Shown piece after piece: positions 22,201 to 30,731 of a DNA stretch of 64,000 bases. The stretch is from Glebionis coronaria (taxonomy: Eukaryota; Streptophyta; Magnoliopsida; Asterales; Asteraceae): positions 1 to 64,000 of the forward strand of contig JANFOE010000577.1 of assembly GCA_025667525.1 (NCBI GenBank), written 5' to 3'. The notes beneath the pieces were generated by a model. That model saw nothing but the letters and a program-made list of their open reading frames with translations, was not told where the DNA came from and made no database searches. A program made the translations under genes and the position numbers. The number at the start of each line of letters is the position of its first letter. Position 1 is the stretch's first letter.

Positions 22201-22549
22201 GATATCGATGAATTGTTCATAATGTAAGAGACAGCCTTTGCAAATTACTCCAAACCTGAATTTTCTGATGAAATTTTCTCGAGCAAATTCGTTGGTTGCT
22301 GATAATATATCTTGAAAGCTGAGTTTTAAGTGAGAAAGATCTTTGAGGAAAGAATTTGTCTCTTTGCTGAGATGGGAGTTGGAGGTCAATGATCCCTATA
22401 TTATGATACAAGACAACTATTACCAAAATGTTTTAAAAATGACACGTGGAGATATAGACTTCATTTTTCTAATATTTCTGGTAGTAAATAATTACCTTGT
22501 CATGATTGGATGACATAACTTCAACTTCAGCCGCCAGTATCGAGTGATC
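15833..22549 (-). CDS. Three-kinase / two-PP2-domain protein gene, nine exons
   Basis: Joined exons on the minus strand are 22549-22496, 22395-21355, 20836-19835, 19762-18872, 18744-18595, 18492-18386, 17614-17254, 17118-16871 and 16241-15833. All borders are GT/AG and all phases agree. They total 4,263 bp, exactly 1,421 codons with one final stop. If translation begins at the ATG at 22516-22514 in the first listed exon (MSSNHDK), the product is about 1,409 residues. Domain order is kinase C (catalytically dead), kinase D (canonical), kinase E (near-canonical), linker, PP2-like 1, linker, PP2-like 2. No signal peptide or membrane span is seen, so it should be cytoplasmic. The kinases resemble CrRLK1L/RLCK-type domains. 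Upstream exons at 24059-23143 and 28558-27623 may belong to the same ancestral transcript. The true 5' end is uncertain. Confidence 0.78.
16440..16790. repeat. AACCC/GGGTT-rich repeat in intron 10
   Basis: The stretch is dense in TTTAACCCA, GTTGGCAAGG and GGGTTGG words. It resembles repeats near 22.6-23.06 kb and 13.8 kb and is probably an old dispersed element inside the intron. No inverted ends were identified. Confidence 0.4.
16871..17118 (-). CDS. Exon 10: linker before PP2 domain 2
   Basis: A TATACAG acceptor precedes VKHEEIEKLEEIQQVL. The exon continues QVKQLPTNFEEMFNICRNYD, ELFWLGEVNEKKFLVLSAKA and LYKFSNVHLFISK, ending ESR in phase 2 at AG|GTTTGC. The helical, charged start could form a short coiled coil (KHEEIEKLEEIQ). 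The final part is the usual lead-in to a plant PP2 domain. Confidence 0.75.
17254..17614 (-). CDS. Exon 9: PP2-like domain 1
   Basis: PP2 (phloem protein 2) domains are lectin-like folds found in sieve-element and defence proteins. This exon completes the AG|G codon (R) and reads FGTVVEMLDISKLNIEIKIK, LSPNVVYGAVLVFKLCDS, then DKDWMMIELCQFLNQNED, FEFLLESFSSYYCG and AVYVEGIQFRAIDE. The L-[ED]-I-x-G/K core, Y-x-x-x-LVFK and DxWM-IE elements are the PP2 signature. It ends at GAA|GTAAGT in phase 0. Confidence 0.78.
17640..18385 (-). other. Intron 8, with a possible unused exon
   Basis: The flanking exons join perfectly in phase without this stretch. On the minus strand, 18115-17960 nevertheless reads open as EKFLLVAIRYDCFFDERESS then GYLSTFSVEYKLKGNNLYTN, which looks protein-like. 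No good donor site follows (only GTCTCA). It may be an alternative or decayed exon. The rest is AT-rich, with an A/AAG-rich run near 17910-17935. Confidence 0.35.
18386..18744 (-). CDS. Exons 7-8: linker between kinases and PP2 domains
   Basis: Exon 18595-18744 (50 codons) begins EDYEKWEPKLPADYKEL and continues IYSTKKKEELFNIFSNGILL then QEDKV. Exon 18386-18492 (107 bp) reads LLSFDGNGERNEMISATMFS then PHEWKTLPISR and ends in phase 2, which matches the phase of the PP2 exon at 17614. The polar, mostly helical composition fits a flexible connector. No domain name is claimed. The same kind of segment (ISATMFS, HEWKT) precedes PP2-like domains in this family as I recall it. Confidence 0.7.
18872..19762 (-). 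CDS. Exon 6: kinase E (near-canonical)
   Basis: The exon starts ENHKDNLKLSLEDVMLATQD. The glycine loop IGQGDFGNVYRG is intact. AAKRL keeps the lysine (about 52), HRD is at about 142-144 and DFG at about 162-164. The catalytic-loop lysine after HRD is serine (HRDISSSN), which may weaken activity. The activation segment is shortened (GTIGYRDPLYSKTG), and SLGAVLFDILCGK follows. It ends RPTADEVVIQLKKALEFQ before GTATGT. The next exons continue in phase 0, so it feeds directly into the linker and PP2 part. Confidence 0.83.
19835..20836 (-). CDS. Exon 5: kinase D (canonical catalytic residues)
   Basis: The exon follows a TGCAG acceptor and begins GNLEHLKIALDDIKEATKNF. It has IGSGGFGKVYKA (glycine loop), VAIKRI with the ATP-binding lysine (about 68), HRDIKSDN (about 165-172), DFG (about 185-187), an activation segment TYVYMDPEYQKDG and SDIYSFGVVLLEILTGR. 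Every residue expected of an active Ser/Thr kinase is visible. The style resembles FERONIA-type receptor kinases without their ectodomain. The exon ends RPTIEIVIKELKKALNCQ, followed by a 72-bp intron (19763-19834, GTAAGT...CACAG) that happens to stay open in frame. An uninterrupted reading of kinases D and E would therefore include intron codons wrongly. Confidence 0.85.
20930..21125. repeat. ACCGGACC/GGTTCGGT-rich repeat in intron 4
   Basis: Words such as GTCCGGTC, CCGAACCGAACC, GGACCGGACCG and GGTTCGGTTCGAT dominate. It is the same type as the tract at 10256-10425. It sits between kinases C and D and does not touch an exon. Confidence 0.55.
21355..22549 (-). CDS. Exons 3-4: N-terminus and kinase C (pseudokinase)
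   Basis: The 18-codon exon 22496-22549 ends MSSNHDK, much like the start of the first exon at 28558 (MMSSVNHDD), so it may carry a real start codon. The next exon, 21355-22395, gives HLKLSFQDILSATNEF, the family's leader. The glycine loop is degraded (RKFRFGV). A lysine is kept at the VAIK position (IILK, about residue 68 of the exon). HRD is HCN (about 167-169) and DFG is GFE (about 187-189), so phosphotransfer is unlikely. YSFGIVLLEVLCG is intact. A 12-bp duplication repeats SKQF-W, and an acidic loop (NNEEEDDDDELG) is inserted after the aF helix region. It is open throughout, which argues for a kept structural or regulatory role. Confidence 0.8.
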
Positions 22550-22609
22550 CTTAAAATCAAAAGTGGCAGTAATAAGTAAAAAATTTACTCGTGTTAATAT
22601 TAGTATTAT

Positions 22610-23060
22610 CAATATGGCGATTTGGGTCGGGTTTGGGTTGACGAGTTCGGATTGACAGGTTAACGGGTCAAGAAACCTCAATCTGAGCCTAACTTATTTA
22701 AATAACGGGTCAACTATGTCAACCTTATCTTGTTTACACATAACTCGAACCGGAAACATTTAACCAGTATATATTCTTGGGTTAACAAGTTAAATAAGCT
22801 ACACGGTTTTAAGAGTTAAACGGGTTTAAGAGTTAAATGGGTTTTATGGACAACCTTTTCAACCCATTTAACCTGTATATAATCTGTATATTTTTAGATT
22901 TAAGAAGCAACTCTTAGACGATTGGCGGGGCGACTTGCTTTATCTATTCTCAACCCGAACATAATCTGTGTAATAAATGAGTTGGATGGGTCGACTCAAA
23001 CCCGATCCAAATAAACTTAGGCTCGACCAAAACCTGTTAATTTTCGTGTCGGTTTTATGT
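22610..23060. repeat. GGGTC/AACCC-rich repeat between kinase exons 2 and 3
   Basis: A run of GGGTCGGGTTTGGG, AACGGGTCAA, GTTAAACGGG and TTTAACC words fills most of the interval between the frameshifted kinase exon and the 18-codon exon. If the downstream gene starts at the ATG at 22516, its promoter must lie in or beside this repeat. I saw no convincing TATA box. Confidence 0.4.
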
Positions 23061-23142
23061 TGCGTTTATGTGATAAATTAGTAAGAAAGATGAGAGATAG
23101 AAGTTATTATGTAAGAAAGATGAATGAGAAAAAATGTCTTAC

Positions 23143-24059
23143 AGCATTTTGACGTTCCATTTGAAGTTTCAACGCGCTCTCGAGTCTTGTGACAATCTCA
23201 TCTATATTTGGGCGTTGGGATCGATCTTTATTTAGGCAGTCATACGCTGTTTGTGCAAAAACTTTGAATGATTGCGGATCCATTTGTTTCCATAGAACCG
23301 GATCAATTATTTCATGTAGTATTTTCTTTTTATAATGAAAACTAGCCGGTGTAGCCAAATACTTAATGATTCCCTACCACACAATAGTTCAAACAGTAGT
23401 ATCCCAAAAGAGTACATATCTGATTTGTGGCTCACTCTCTTTGTCTCAATATATGTTGGGTCTCCATACCCTTTCACATATTTAACTGTATGAGTATGAA
23501 ATGAATGGTGCCTTTGAGAAGCTTTAATCTTCATGGAAACTTCAAAATCACATAACTTGGGTTCCCATTCATCATTTACTAGAATTGTGCCACGCGCGAT
23601 GTTTCGATGAATTACGCTGAAATCGCGTGGCTCATTATAATGAATGTAGTTTAATGCATGCGCAACACCCACTGATATCTCCAGTCTTCGCACCCATGTC
23701 AACACCATCGGGTCACTTAGATATTTAGTGAACATTCCCCTGGCCTCACGCCTGATAATGATGACCTTCTCATCATTCTCATAACAAAACCCAACAAGAG
23801 AAACCAGATTTTTATGATTGAGACAAGAAAGCATGGAAATCTCCGTCCAAAACAGTTGTTCTCGATCATTCCTTTCTTTATTAAACCTCTTAGCAGAGAT
23901 ATCAATCAACTCACCCGACCACAAGATCTGTCCATTGTATTCCTTTGCAAATCCACTTGTTCTGATGCGATTTTGTTCATCAAAGTTGTTGGTGGCGGAT
24001 AGGATATTTTGAAGGGGGAGTTTGAGGTGAGCAAATTGGTTGCTGGGCGAAGACAGGAT
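23143..24059 (-). pseudogene. Exon 2: kinase B, pseudokinase with a frameshift
   Basis: After TTAACAG the exon reads ILSSPSNQFAHLKLPLQNIL. The glycine loop is degraded (RTSGFAKEYNG). ISAKRF keeps the lysine, HRD is HRN and DFG is DFE. Up to YSFGILLFELLCGRESL it is in one frame; from KYLATPASFHYKKKILHEII to the end (MERQNA before GTAAGA) it is in another. Bases have been lost near 23365-23385. The exon is 917 bp, not a multiple of three, while its borders are otherwise phase 0. Translation through it would hit a stop soon after the shift. It was already catalytically dead before the shift. Confidence 0.75.
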
Positions 24060-27000
24060 CTGTTAATCAAGTAAAAATGTTAGTGAGAAAATAGGGAGAA
24101 TAATAATGCCTCCAACTGTTTGATAAAATTCCTCAACCATGTCAGAAAAAGGGCGAAGACATTATCTGTTAATCTAAGTCTGCATATATCTACTTTATTA
24201 TTTGCTCCTGAGGTGTTTTTAATGCTTAAGTATATATAGACTTTGCTCAAAACCAAAAGTAATAAAGTGGATTGGATTACTCAAGATAAGTTGATAAAGA
24301 GGAAGTACTCTTTCTAATAAAAGAAGAACCAATCACGGTAAATCACCTCCTTATGATTGATGTAAGTTCATTAGGACGTAATAGTATTTGATGGCATCTT
24401 GAAAACAATCTCCTTGGTAAGAATTTGGTTGAGCCCGGCCAAAGTAAACCATGTAGGCATAGTTTTGCCATTTCAATATAGGCCTGGCGCAGTATCTATA
24501 ATTGTCAATTAACCTTATCAGTTTGACGAGTGTTTTTATGGTCTAAGGCGGTTATACCATATTGCAACCAAGTTGTATGAACTGCGAGTCTGATAGTCTA
24601 TAGTTTAATAGTCTATAACAGCATTAATCAGTCGAGCGACTGTAGTTTAAAGATAGAAAGGCGAGCACCACTCGTATAAGGCTTTGATATACACCATAAA
24701 AGTGTTCAAGATGCTCAAGGAAATCTTTGGTTGTAGGAACTTCTGTACTATGGCATGTGCTTTGCGTAAGCGTGAACATTCTAAGATGATAAATTCTAGT
24801 TGGTATAGTATACAAGATGTATAGTGCAGGTATAGTTTGAGATGTATGCAATTGTTGGCAAGTTTAATATCAAGATGACTGTCCAACCTGTGAATCAAAT
24901 TGGAGAGAATGGAGACATATGAGCATGTTGGAAAGATATGGTCTTGGATGGGACTACTTTATCTTGACAAGGGCAGTTGTGGAAATTAGAAGTGTGCAAC
25001 ATATTCCCAACATGTTATAGGCATTTTATCCCTTTTACTTGTAGTAGGCCCAAGTAAGTAATCTATGGATCTGACACATTTGCATTTGTTTAGGTATTCA
25101 AATTGCAATAAAAAAGCCGCTTGCTTGAAATGTTTGATTCTCCTAAGTCTAAAACTGCTTGAATCTAGATGCATAGAATTCTGCTTGAATCTAGATGCAT
25201 AGAATTCTGCTTGTTGCTTAAAGTTGTGCTAATTGAGTCAACTAGGTAAAAAAGTGGATTGATTTTATTGCTTGCTGATTGCTGATTGTTGAGTAATTAT
25301 ATTGATTGATTACATTTCTGTTGATTGAATCGATCAGGTTACCCAGTACCAAATGAAGCTCTAGTACCTAATGCTAATCTAACCTGCTCCAACTAACTAG
25401 ATAGATTAATTAGAGAGTCAAAGTGTAATGTTTGATACGAGAGTGTTCAATGACACTCAATGTATGGTAAACTAAAACAGAATCTCATATGAAGTATTCT
25501 CATGTGATGTAGATGCATGGGTGTAAGAGAATCATGTATATGATAAGCTTATGCGTTACAGCATGCGGTGGGTCTTCTCTTTTGGTGTTGGTCTTGTGAT
25601 GAGTTTGTGTGATGGACCTTGGCTCTTTTGCATCTTGTTGGGAAAAAAAGGAGTCATAACACAATTATTGATTTAATTTAGTGATGGGTTTTGATGTTTG
25701 TTGTTGATTTGGGATCTTTATGTGAAGGCTTGTACCTTTTCGAGATGAATCAAGATATTAAAGTAGGTGTTTGATTTAAGAAGTGGCTGCTAAGAAACCA
25801 GTTTTTAGAAATTCAAAACCCAAGTGTGGTTGCTGAGTCTTCCCGCTTCAATAACTCCGGCTGGGTTTGTCAATATTTAAGTCTTTAAAAGCGTTTTTAT
25901 GTTTGTTTGTTGTTTTTAACAGCAATCTCAGCTTTTATATGCTGACATTGTTTTTCTTCAGAAATTGTTTGTATGTTGTTTTTTTACAGCGATTGGCAAT
26001 CAGATACTATTAAAGATTTGTATTCTGTTTTTTAGAGCACGGAAAGTGATGTTTGGACAGGTATTTATGCTTTAATCTTAGAATAGTTCCCAAGAGTTAA
26101 AAATCTAAATGACATTATATTCTGCAAGTGGACTGGTCTAATTGTGAAACTGATCAGAGGCTAATAAACAAAGTTGTCTTATCTTTTTCATCAGTTTGCA
26201 GGGTTCAAGTTGATGAGGACTGGACTTCTTAAGCATTTTTCGAAAACAGTGGGTCATTTCAAAAGATACCCAAGTTCAGTAACAAACTGGATGATACTTT
26301 TAAAAATGTGATTGGGAAAAAGATAGTATAGTCGTCAAGTGCATAAGGCCTACAGAGTGTTTGATACTTTTAAATGATATTATACTCATGAACCATCTCT
26401 AAGACATGTTAGGTCTAATTACATTTGTGGATAGTAATTAGTATAGCATTCTTTAGATGTTTAGGAAGTGATCAAGAGTATGGCCTTATCAAGTTGAATG
26501 GTTAATGTAGTCAATATTTGCTCGTAAGGTGTTTTTAAAGCATCTGGCCCAGGATCAGATGGTGTATGTATGGACTAGGTGGGCAATTTGACTACAGAAG
26601 ATAAGTTCATACAGGTGTTTTCAGAAGAAATAAAAACTATGACATGTGCTTTGTGTAAGAGTGAATTGTTTAAGGGTGCAATATACTTTATTGTTTGGTT
26701 TTGATATTTAGACATCTAAAGTCTGAAGTTGTTTCCAAAGAGATGTTTCCATAGCTGCTGTTGCAGGATACTTAAATTGGCAACAGAGGATTTGTAAGAT
26801 ATTGAAAGCCTTTACTAAATATTTTCTTACTCAGTGACATTTACTATTTTGTAGTATATCTTAGTTAACGAATTAGTAATGATAGTTTCACTACTGGAAC
26901 AAACATTTATATAAAAAAGGGTGATTTTCTACATATGTGACCACCTTATTGCTCACTAAGTGTCAAAGCTAGTGATCAGCTTCTCTCGTTAGTGGTCTCT

Positions 27001-27622
27001 GCTTGGCGTAAACAGAGTGTTACTAACTTGAGTAGTGATGCCATTCACCATTTTAGTGACGAAAAAGTTTGTCACTGAATAGTTTTGGTTTCGTTTGTCT
27101 AAATTGATTTGTGAGGGACCTGTATTGACAATTAGTTACGAAATCACTGATACGTTATAATAGAAGTCATATACGATTTACGAGACTAACTTTACTTTTA
27201 AAGTAAAAATCACACGTGTTTTAAAAATAATAAATCACTATTGACGGAAATTTCAACACTAAAAAATCTTAGAAAGTATATCAAAGTGTCGGTCTAATGA
27301 AAATAAAAAATATCGTCGCGATAATTTTGTAGCTTAACGATTTACCTTCTGGAACATATGTTATTTAAAAAAAAAGTAAAGAAATGAGTTTTTTTTACAA
27401 GAATTTAGTTTTGATTATTAGAGACTTTTTTTTATATATGTTGATATCACTTTATGTATGAAATTTCCATACGAAAATAGCTCAAAATGATAATTTTATT
27501 ATATATATTTACTACATAAAGTATGTTAATATTAGGTTAATTTGTTATGCTTGTTATTTTTTAAAAACACAAGACATATTATATATAACGAAAGGATGAA
27601 AGGGAAAAAGAAAGAGTCTTAC
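24060..27622 (-). other. Long intron 1 (about 3.6 kb) or intergenic spacer
   Basis: It lies between the first kinase exon's GTAAGA donor and the second kinase exon's AG. A 26-bp unit (CTGCTTGAATCTAGATGCAT plus AGAATT) is tandemly duplicated at 25155-25206. CACTACTGGAACAAAC at 26891 resembles the end of a CACTA transposon, and 26930-27130 carries GTGACCACC and AGTGACGAAAAAG-like subterminal words, but no matching right end was found. Short stretches near 26050 and 26200 have AG/GT borders but encode nothing I recognise. Confidence 0.45.
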
Positions 27623-28558
27623 ATGCTCATTGACAAGTGCTAGTTCCAAAACCTTCTCAAGTTTTGTGACAATCTCATTTATGTTTGGGCGTTGTGATCG
27701 TTCTTCGTTCAAGCAATCGTATGCAATTTCTGTGAAGACCTTGAATGACTGCGGATCGATTTGTTTATGGAGATCCCAGTCAACTATATCTTCTAGTTTT
27801 TCCTCTCGATAATGAAGAATGACCATTGGAACCAAATACTTATTATCTTGGTCATTATTAACTGCCATCCTACCACACAGTAGTTCAAACATTACTACCC
27901 CAAAGGAGTAAATGTCTGACTTCTGGCTGACACTCTTTGTTGCTATATATGTGGGGTCTGTATACCCCTCCCTATCCCAAACTTTATCAACACAGAATGA
28001 ATCATGCCTCTGAGATGCTTCAATCTTCATGGAAAGTCTAAATTCAGATAACTTGGGTTCCCAGTTATCATTCAATAGAACTATCTCACTGTCAATGTTT
28101 CGATGTATCACGCTAAAATCACGCTGCTCGTCGTAATGAATGTAACTCAATGCATGTGCAATACCGACACATATCTCCAATCTTCGCACCCACGTCAACC
28201 AAGTCGAGTCACTTAGACTGTTTTGAAGACTTCCTTTGATCTCACGCTTGATGATGATAATCTTCTCATCATTTTCATCGCAAAACCCGACAAGAGAAAC
28301 CAGATTCTTATGCTTGAGACTGGAAAGCATTGAAATCTCAAGCCAAAACTCTTCTTCTCCCTCAAACCTATCTTTATTTAACCTTCGAGCTGAGATATTA
28401 ACCAAGTCACCCGACCACAAGAGCTGCCCCTTGTAAGCTTTTCCAAAATCAGCTTCTTCAATGACATTTTTGTCATCAAAGTTGTTGGTGGCGGTTAGTA
28501 TGTTTTCAAGGGGGATTTTTAAGTGAGCAAAGTCATCATGATTGACTGAAGACATCAT
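27623..28558 (-). CDS. Exon 1: kinase A, pseudokinase with a genuine start codon
   Basis: ATG at 28558-28556 starts MMSSVNHDDFAHLKIPLENI, and the frame stays open for 312 codons to the donor GTAAGA at 27622; reading on into the intron adds a spurious tail. Kinase landmarks are degraded: EEADFGKAYKG for the glycine loop, arginine for the VAIK lysine (ISARRL, about residue 58), HRN for HRD (152-154) and SEF for DFG (171-173). DPTYIATKS and SDIYSFGVVMFELLCGR are kept. It should not phosphorylate. It is closest in sequence to kinase B, suggesting a tandem exon duplication. A TATA box lies 127 bp upstream. Confidence 0.8.
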
Positions 28559-28684
28559 GTATGTATGTATGTATCTGTTTGTTTGTCTGAAAATAAAAGG
28601 GTGAGTGGGGTTGTTAGAAAAAGAAGAAAAAGGAGTAGTGTTTGGGGGTAATATACAGAAGAATGTGTTCGTTTTGTGTTTGTA

Positions 28685-28691
28685 TTATATA
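28685..28691 (-). promoter_or_regulatory. TATA box of the kinase locus
   Basis: On the minus strand this reads TATATAA (context GCTATATAATAC), 127 bp before the ATG at 28558. The spacing is normal for a plant promoter with a short leader. The leader contains a (GTAT)n/(GTTT)n simple repeat at about 28557-28588. Confidence 0.55.
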
Positions 28692-28759
28692 GCTAGAAAA
28701 TGCGGATGAGTGCGTGGGGCCCTTTTGTTATTTTAAATGTGATTAGTTGGGTTTCTGCA

Positions 28760-29654
28760 TTATTGACAATTAACATTGCACAAATTGTCTAAAAGCCAAC
28801 AAGCAACTTATATTGATTAATTCAAAGAAAATAGTACGTAATAAAGAACAAAACAACAAACTTTAGTTGATATTTTTCCTTGTATGTTTGAAGACGGGAT
28901 CCATTTACCTAAAATTGTCTATTTTAAGTTGGTCATGTGTAAAAAAATAGTGTTTCTTTTTTTTACTGAATAGAAAATGCTAGTAATAAAGTAAATGACT
29001 AATTGTACCAGTTCATCAAATTCCTCTCAATACTGGTAGAATCAATCCAGTTTATTGGCATACTAACCGGACAAGTGTTGAAATTTTTAGGGTAATAGTT
29101 GTGTCTTTAAGACTCAAGCAGCAGGTTTTAAAGTTGTTGCATCATCTGATATAGCACAAATTGCTGTGATATCGAAGGTTCCCATGAAGATCCAAAAGTC
29201 TCTTTCCCTTTTAGACAAATACATGTGCATGTGAACATTTTCACATGAGTAAATCTCTCTTGTTACTAAACTGTCCAACTGGCATCAAAATATGTTCATT
29301 AGCATGTGAACAAGTTTTACAATCAATTGTTATTAAATTGTCCAACTAGCAAATTTATTCACTAGCATGTGAACATATTTTATCAATCATTTATAAATAA
29401 ATTGGCCGATTAGTATCGAAATATGTTGTTCATTAGCATGTGAACAAATTTTATAATCAAATGATATTAAATTTACCCACTAGGAACTGAAAAAATATTC
29501 ATTATCTCTTTTCAATCGCTTGTGTCACTTGCTTCTGGATTTTTGCATCTTTCATATACTTTATAACAACTCATTTGTCATTTGAGTAATATTATATACC
29601 GATAGTGACAAGCTATTAAACTCCTAAAAATGAATTAAAATCAATATCTATATA
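28760..29654. other. Intergenic; no gene seen
   Basis: The DNA is AT-rich. A loosely repeated phrase (ATTAGCATGTGAACAAGTTT with variants, near 29300, 29360 and 29440) occurs at least three times between 29230 and 29470. No ORF of interest and no transposon ends are seen. Confidence 0.4.
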
Positions 29655-30731
29655 AGGGATTAAGCTACATAATAGCAACATACTTTCGAAAATGTATTAT
29701 TTTGGTATGTGGACTATTTTTTGTTCCACTCAATATAACGTACTTTCAGATTATGTGTCGATTTGCACCAACTTTTACAGGCTACCGGTTAAAAATTTTA
29801 GAAACCGGAAAAAGATTCCATAAGGCATATATTTTAAAAGGATTAGGTCGTATAATAGCAACGAACTTTTTCAAACGTACCGATCTGGTACGCAAACTTT
29901 TTTTTAATTACGAGAAATTACGAAAAAGTTTAAAAGATTTAAAATGAAAAAAAATTTATAAACATTTATTAATTACGAGAAAAGGTAAAAAAAGTCCTTG
30001 GTTAAAACTACAAATTCTTTTATAGCCATTTATAATATAAACCAAAATTTTAAAATTACAAATTTTCTTTATAAATATTTTATACTTATAAAAATTTGCA
30101 AGCTTTTTTTAACATAAAAGAATGAATGATTAAAAACAAGTTTAAAAAGTTGAGTTTTTTTAAAATTTCTTTAAATACATAAGGGATGGATTTTTAGAAA
30201 AGGAACTATAAGTAATTTTGAGAAAAAATTTAAAAAATTTAAAATTAAAATTTTTATAAAAAGGATATTCCCGAAAAAATTTAAACTATCAGAAAGTTAA
30301 GAAAAAAGATTTTCAAAAGAAAATAAAATTTTTAGAAATTTTTAAAACTTTTTATGTTTTCTTAAAACAAAAGTAAAATTTAAAACTTTTAAAGTTTTTT
30401 GAAAAAGCTTTAGTTTTACTTATAGAAAAGATAATAATGTGTAAAAGTGTTAGATTTTAATTTTTTCTTGAAGAAAAACGTTTAGTTATTAATAAAAAAA
30501 TTTAAAAAAAGTTTCAAAGAAAAACCTTTTATAGTTAAAAAGTGATTTTGTAAAAAAAAAAAAAAATAAGAAATAAAGAAAAAAATGTAATATTCCCGGT
30601 AAAACAAGTTTCAGTGTGCAAATCGACACAAAATCTGAAAGTACGTTACATTTAGTGAAACAAAAAATAGTTCACCCGTACCAAGATAGTACATTTGTGA
30701 AAGTACGTTGCTATTGTACGGCTTAATCCCT
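29655..30731. mobile_element. Non-autonomous DNA transposon with long terminal inverted repeats
   Basis: The ends read AGGGATTAAGC and GCTTAATCCCT. The inverted similarity extends about 120 bp inward (AATAGCAACRTACTTTC, GACTATTTTTTGTTYCACT, AACGTACTTTCAGATT, GTGTCGATTTGCAC). CTATATA flanks both sides (29648-29654 and 30732-30738); reading it as 8 bp (TCTATATA) is also possible. This suggests a hAT- or Mutator-like origin, and the long repeats favour Mutator. A third, partial terminal copy lies inside at about 29836-29910. The centre is extremely AT-rich with no ORF. Confidence 0.75.
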
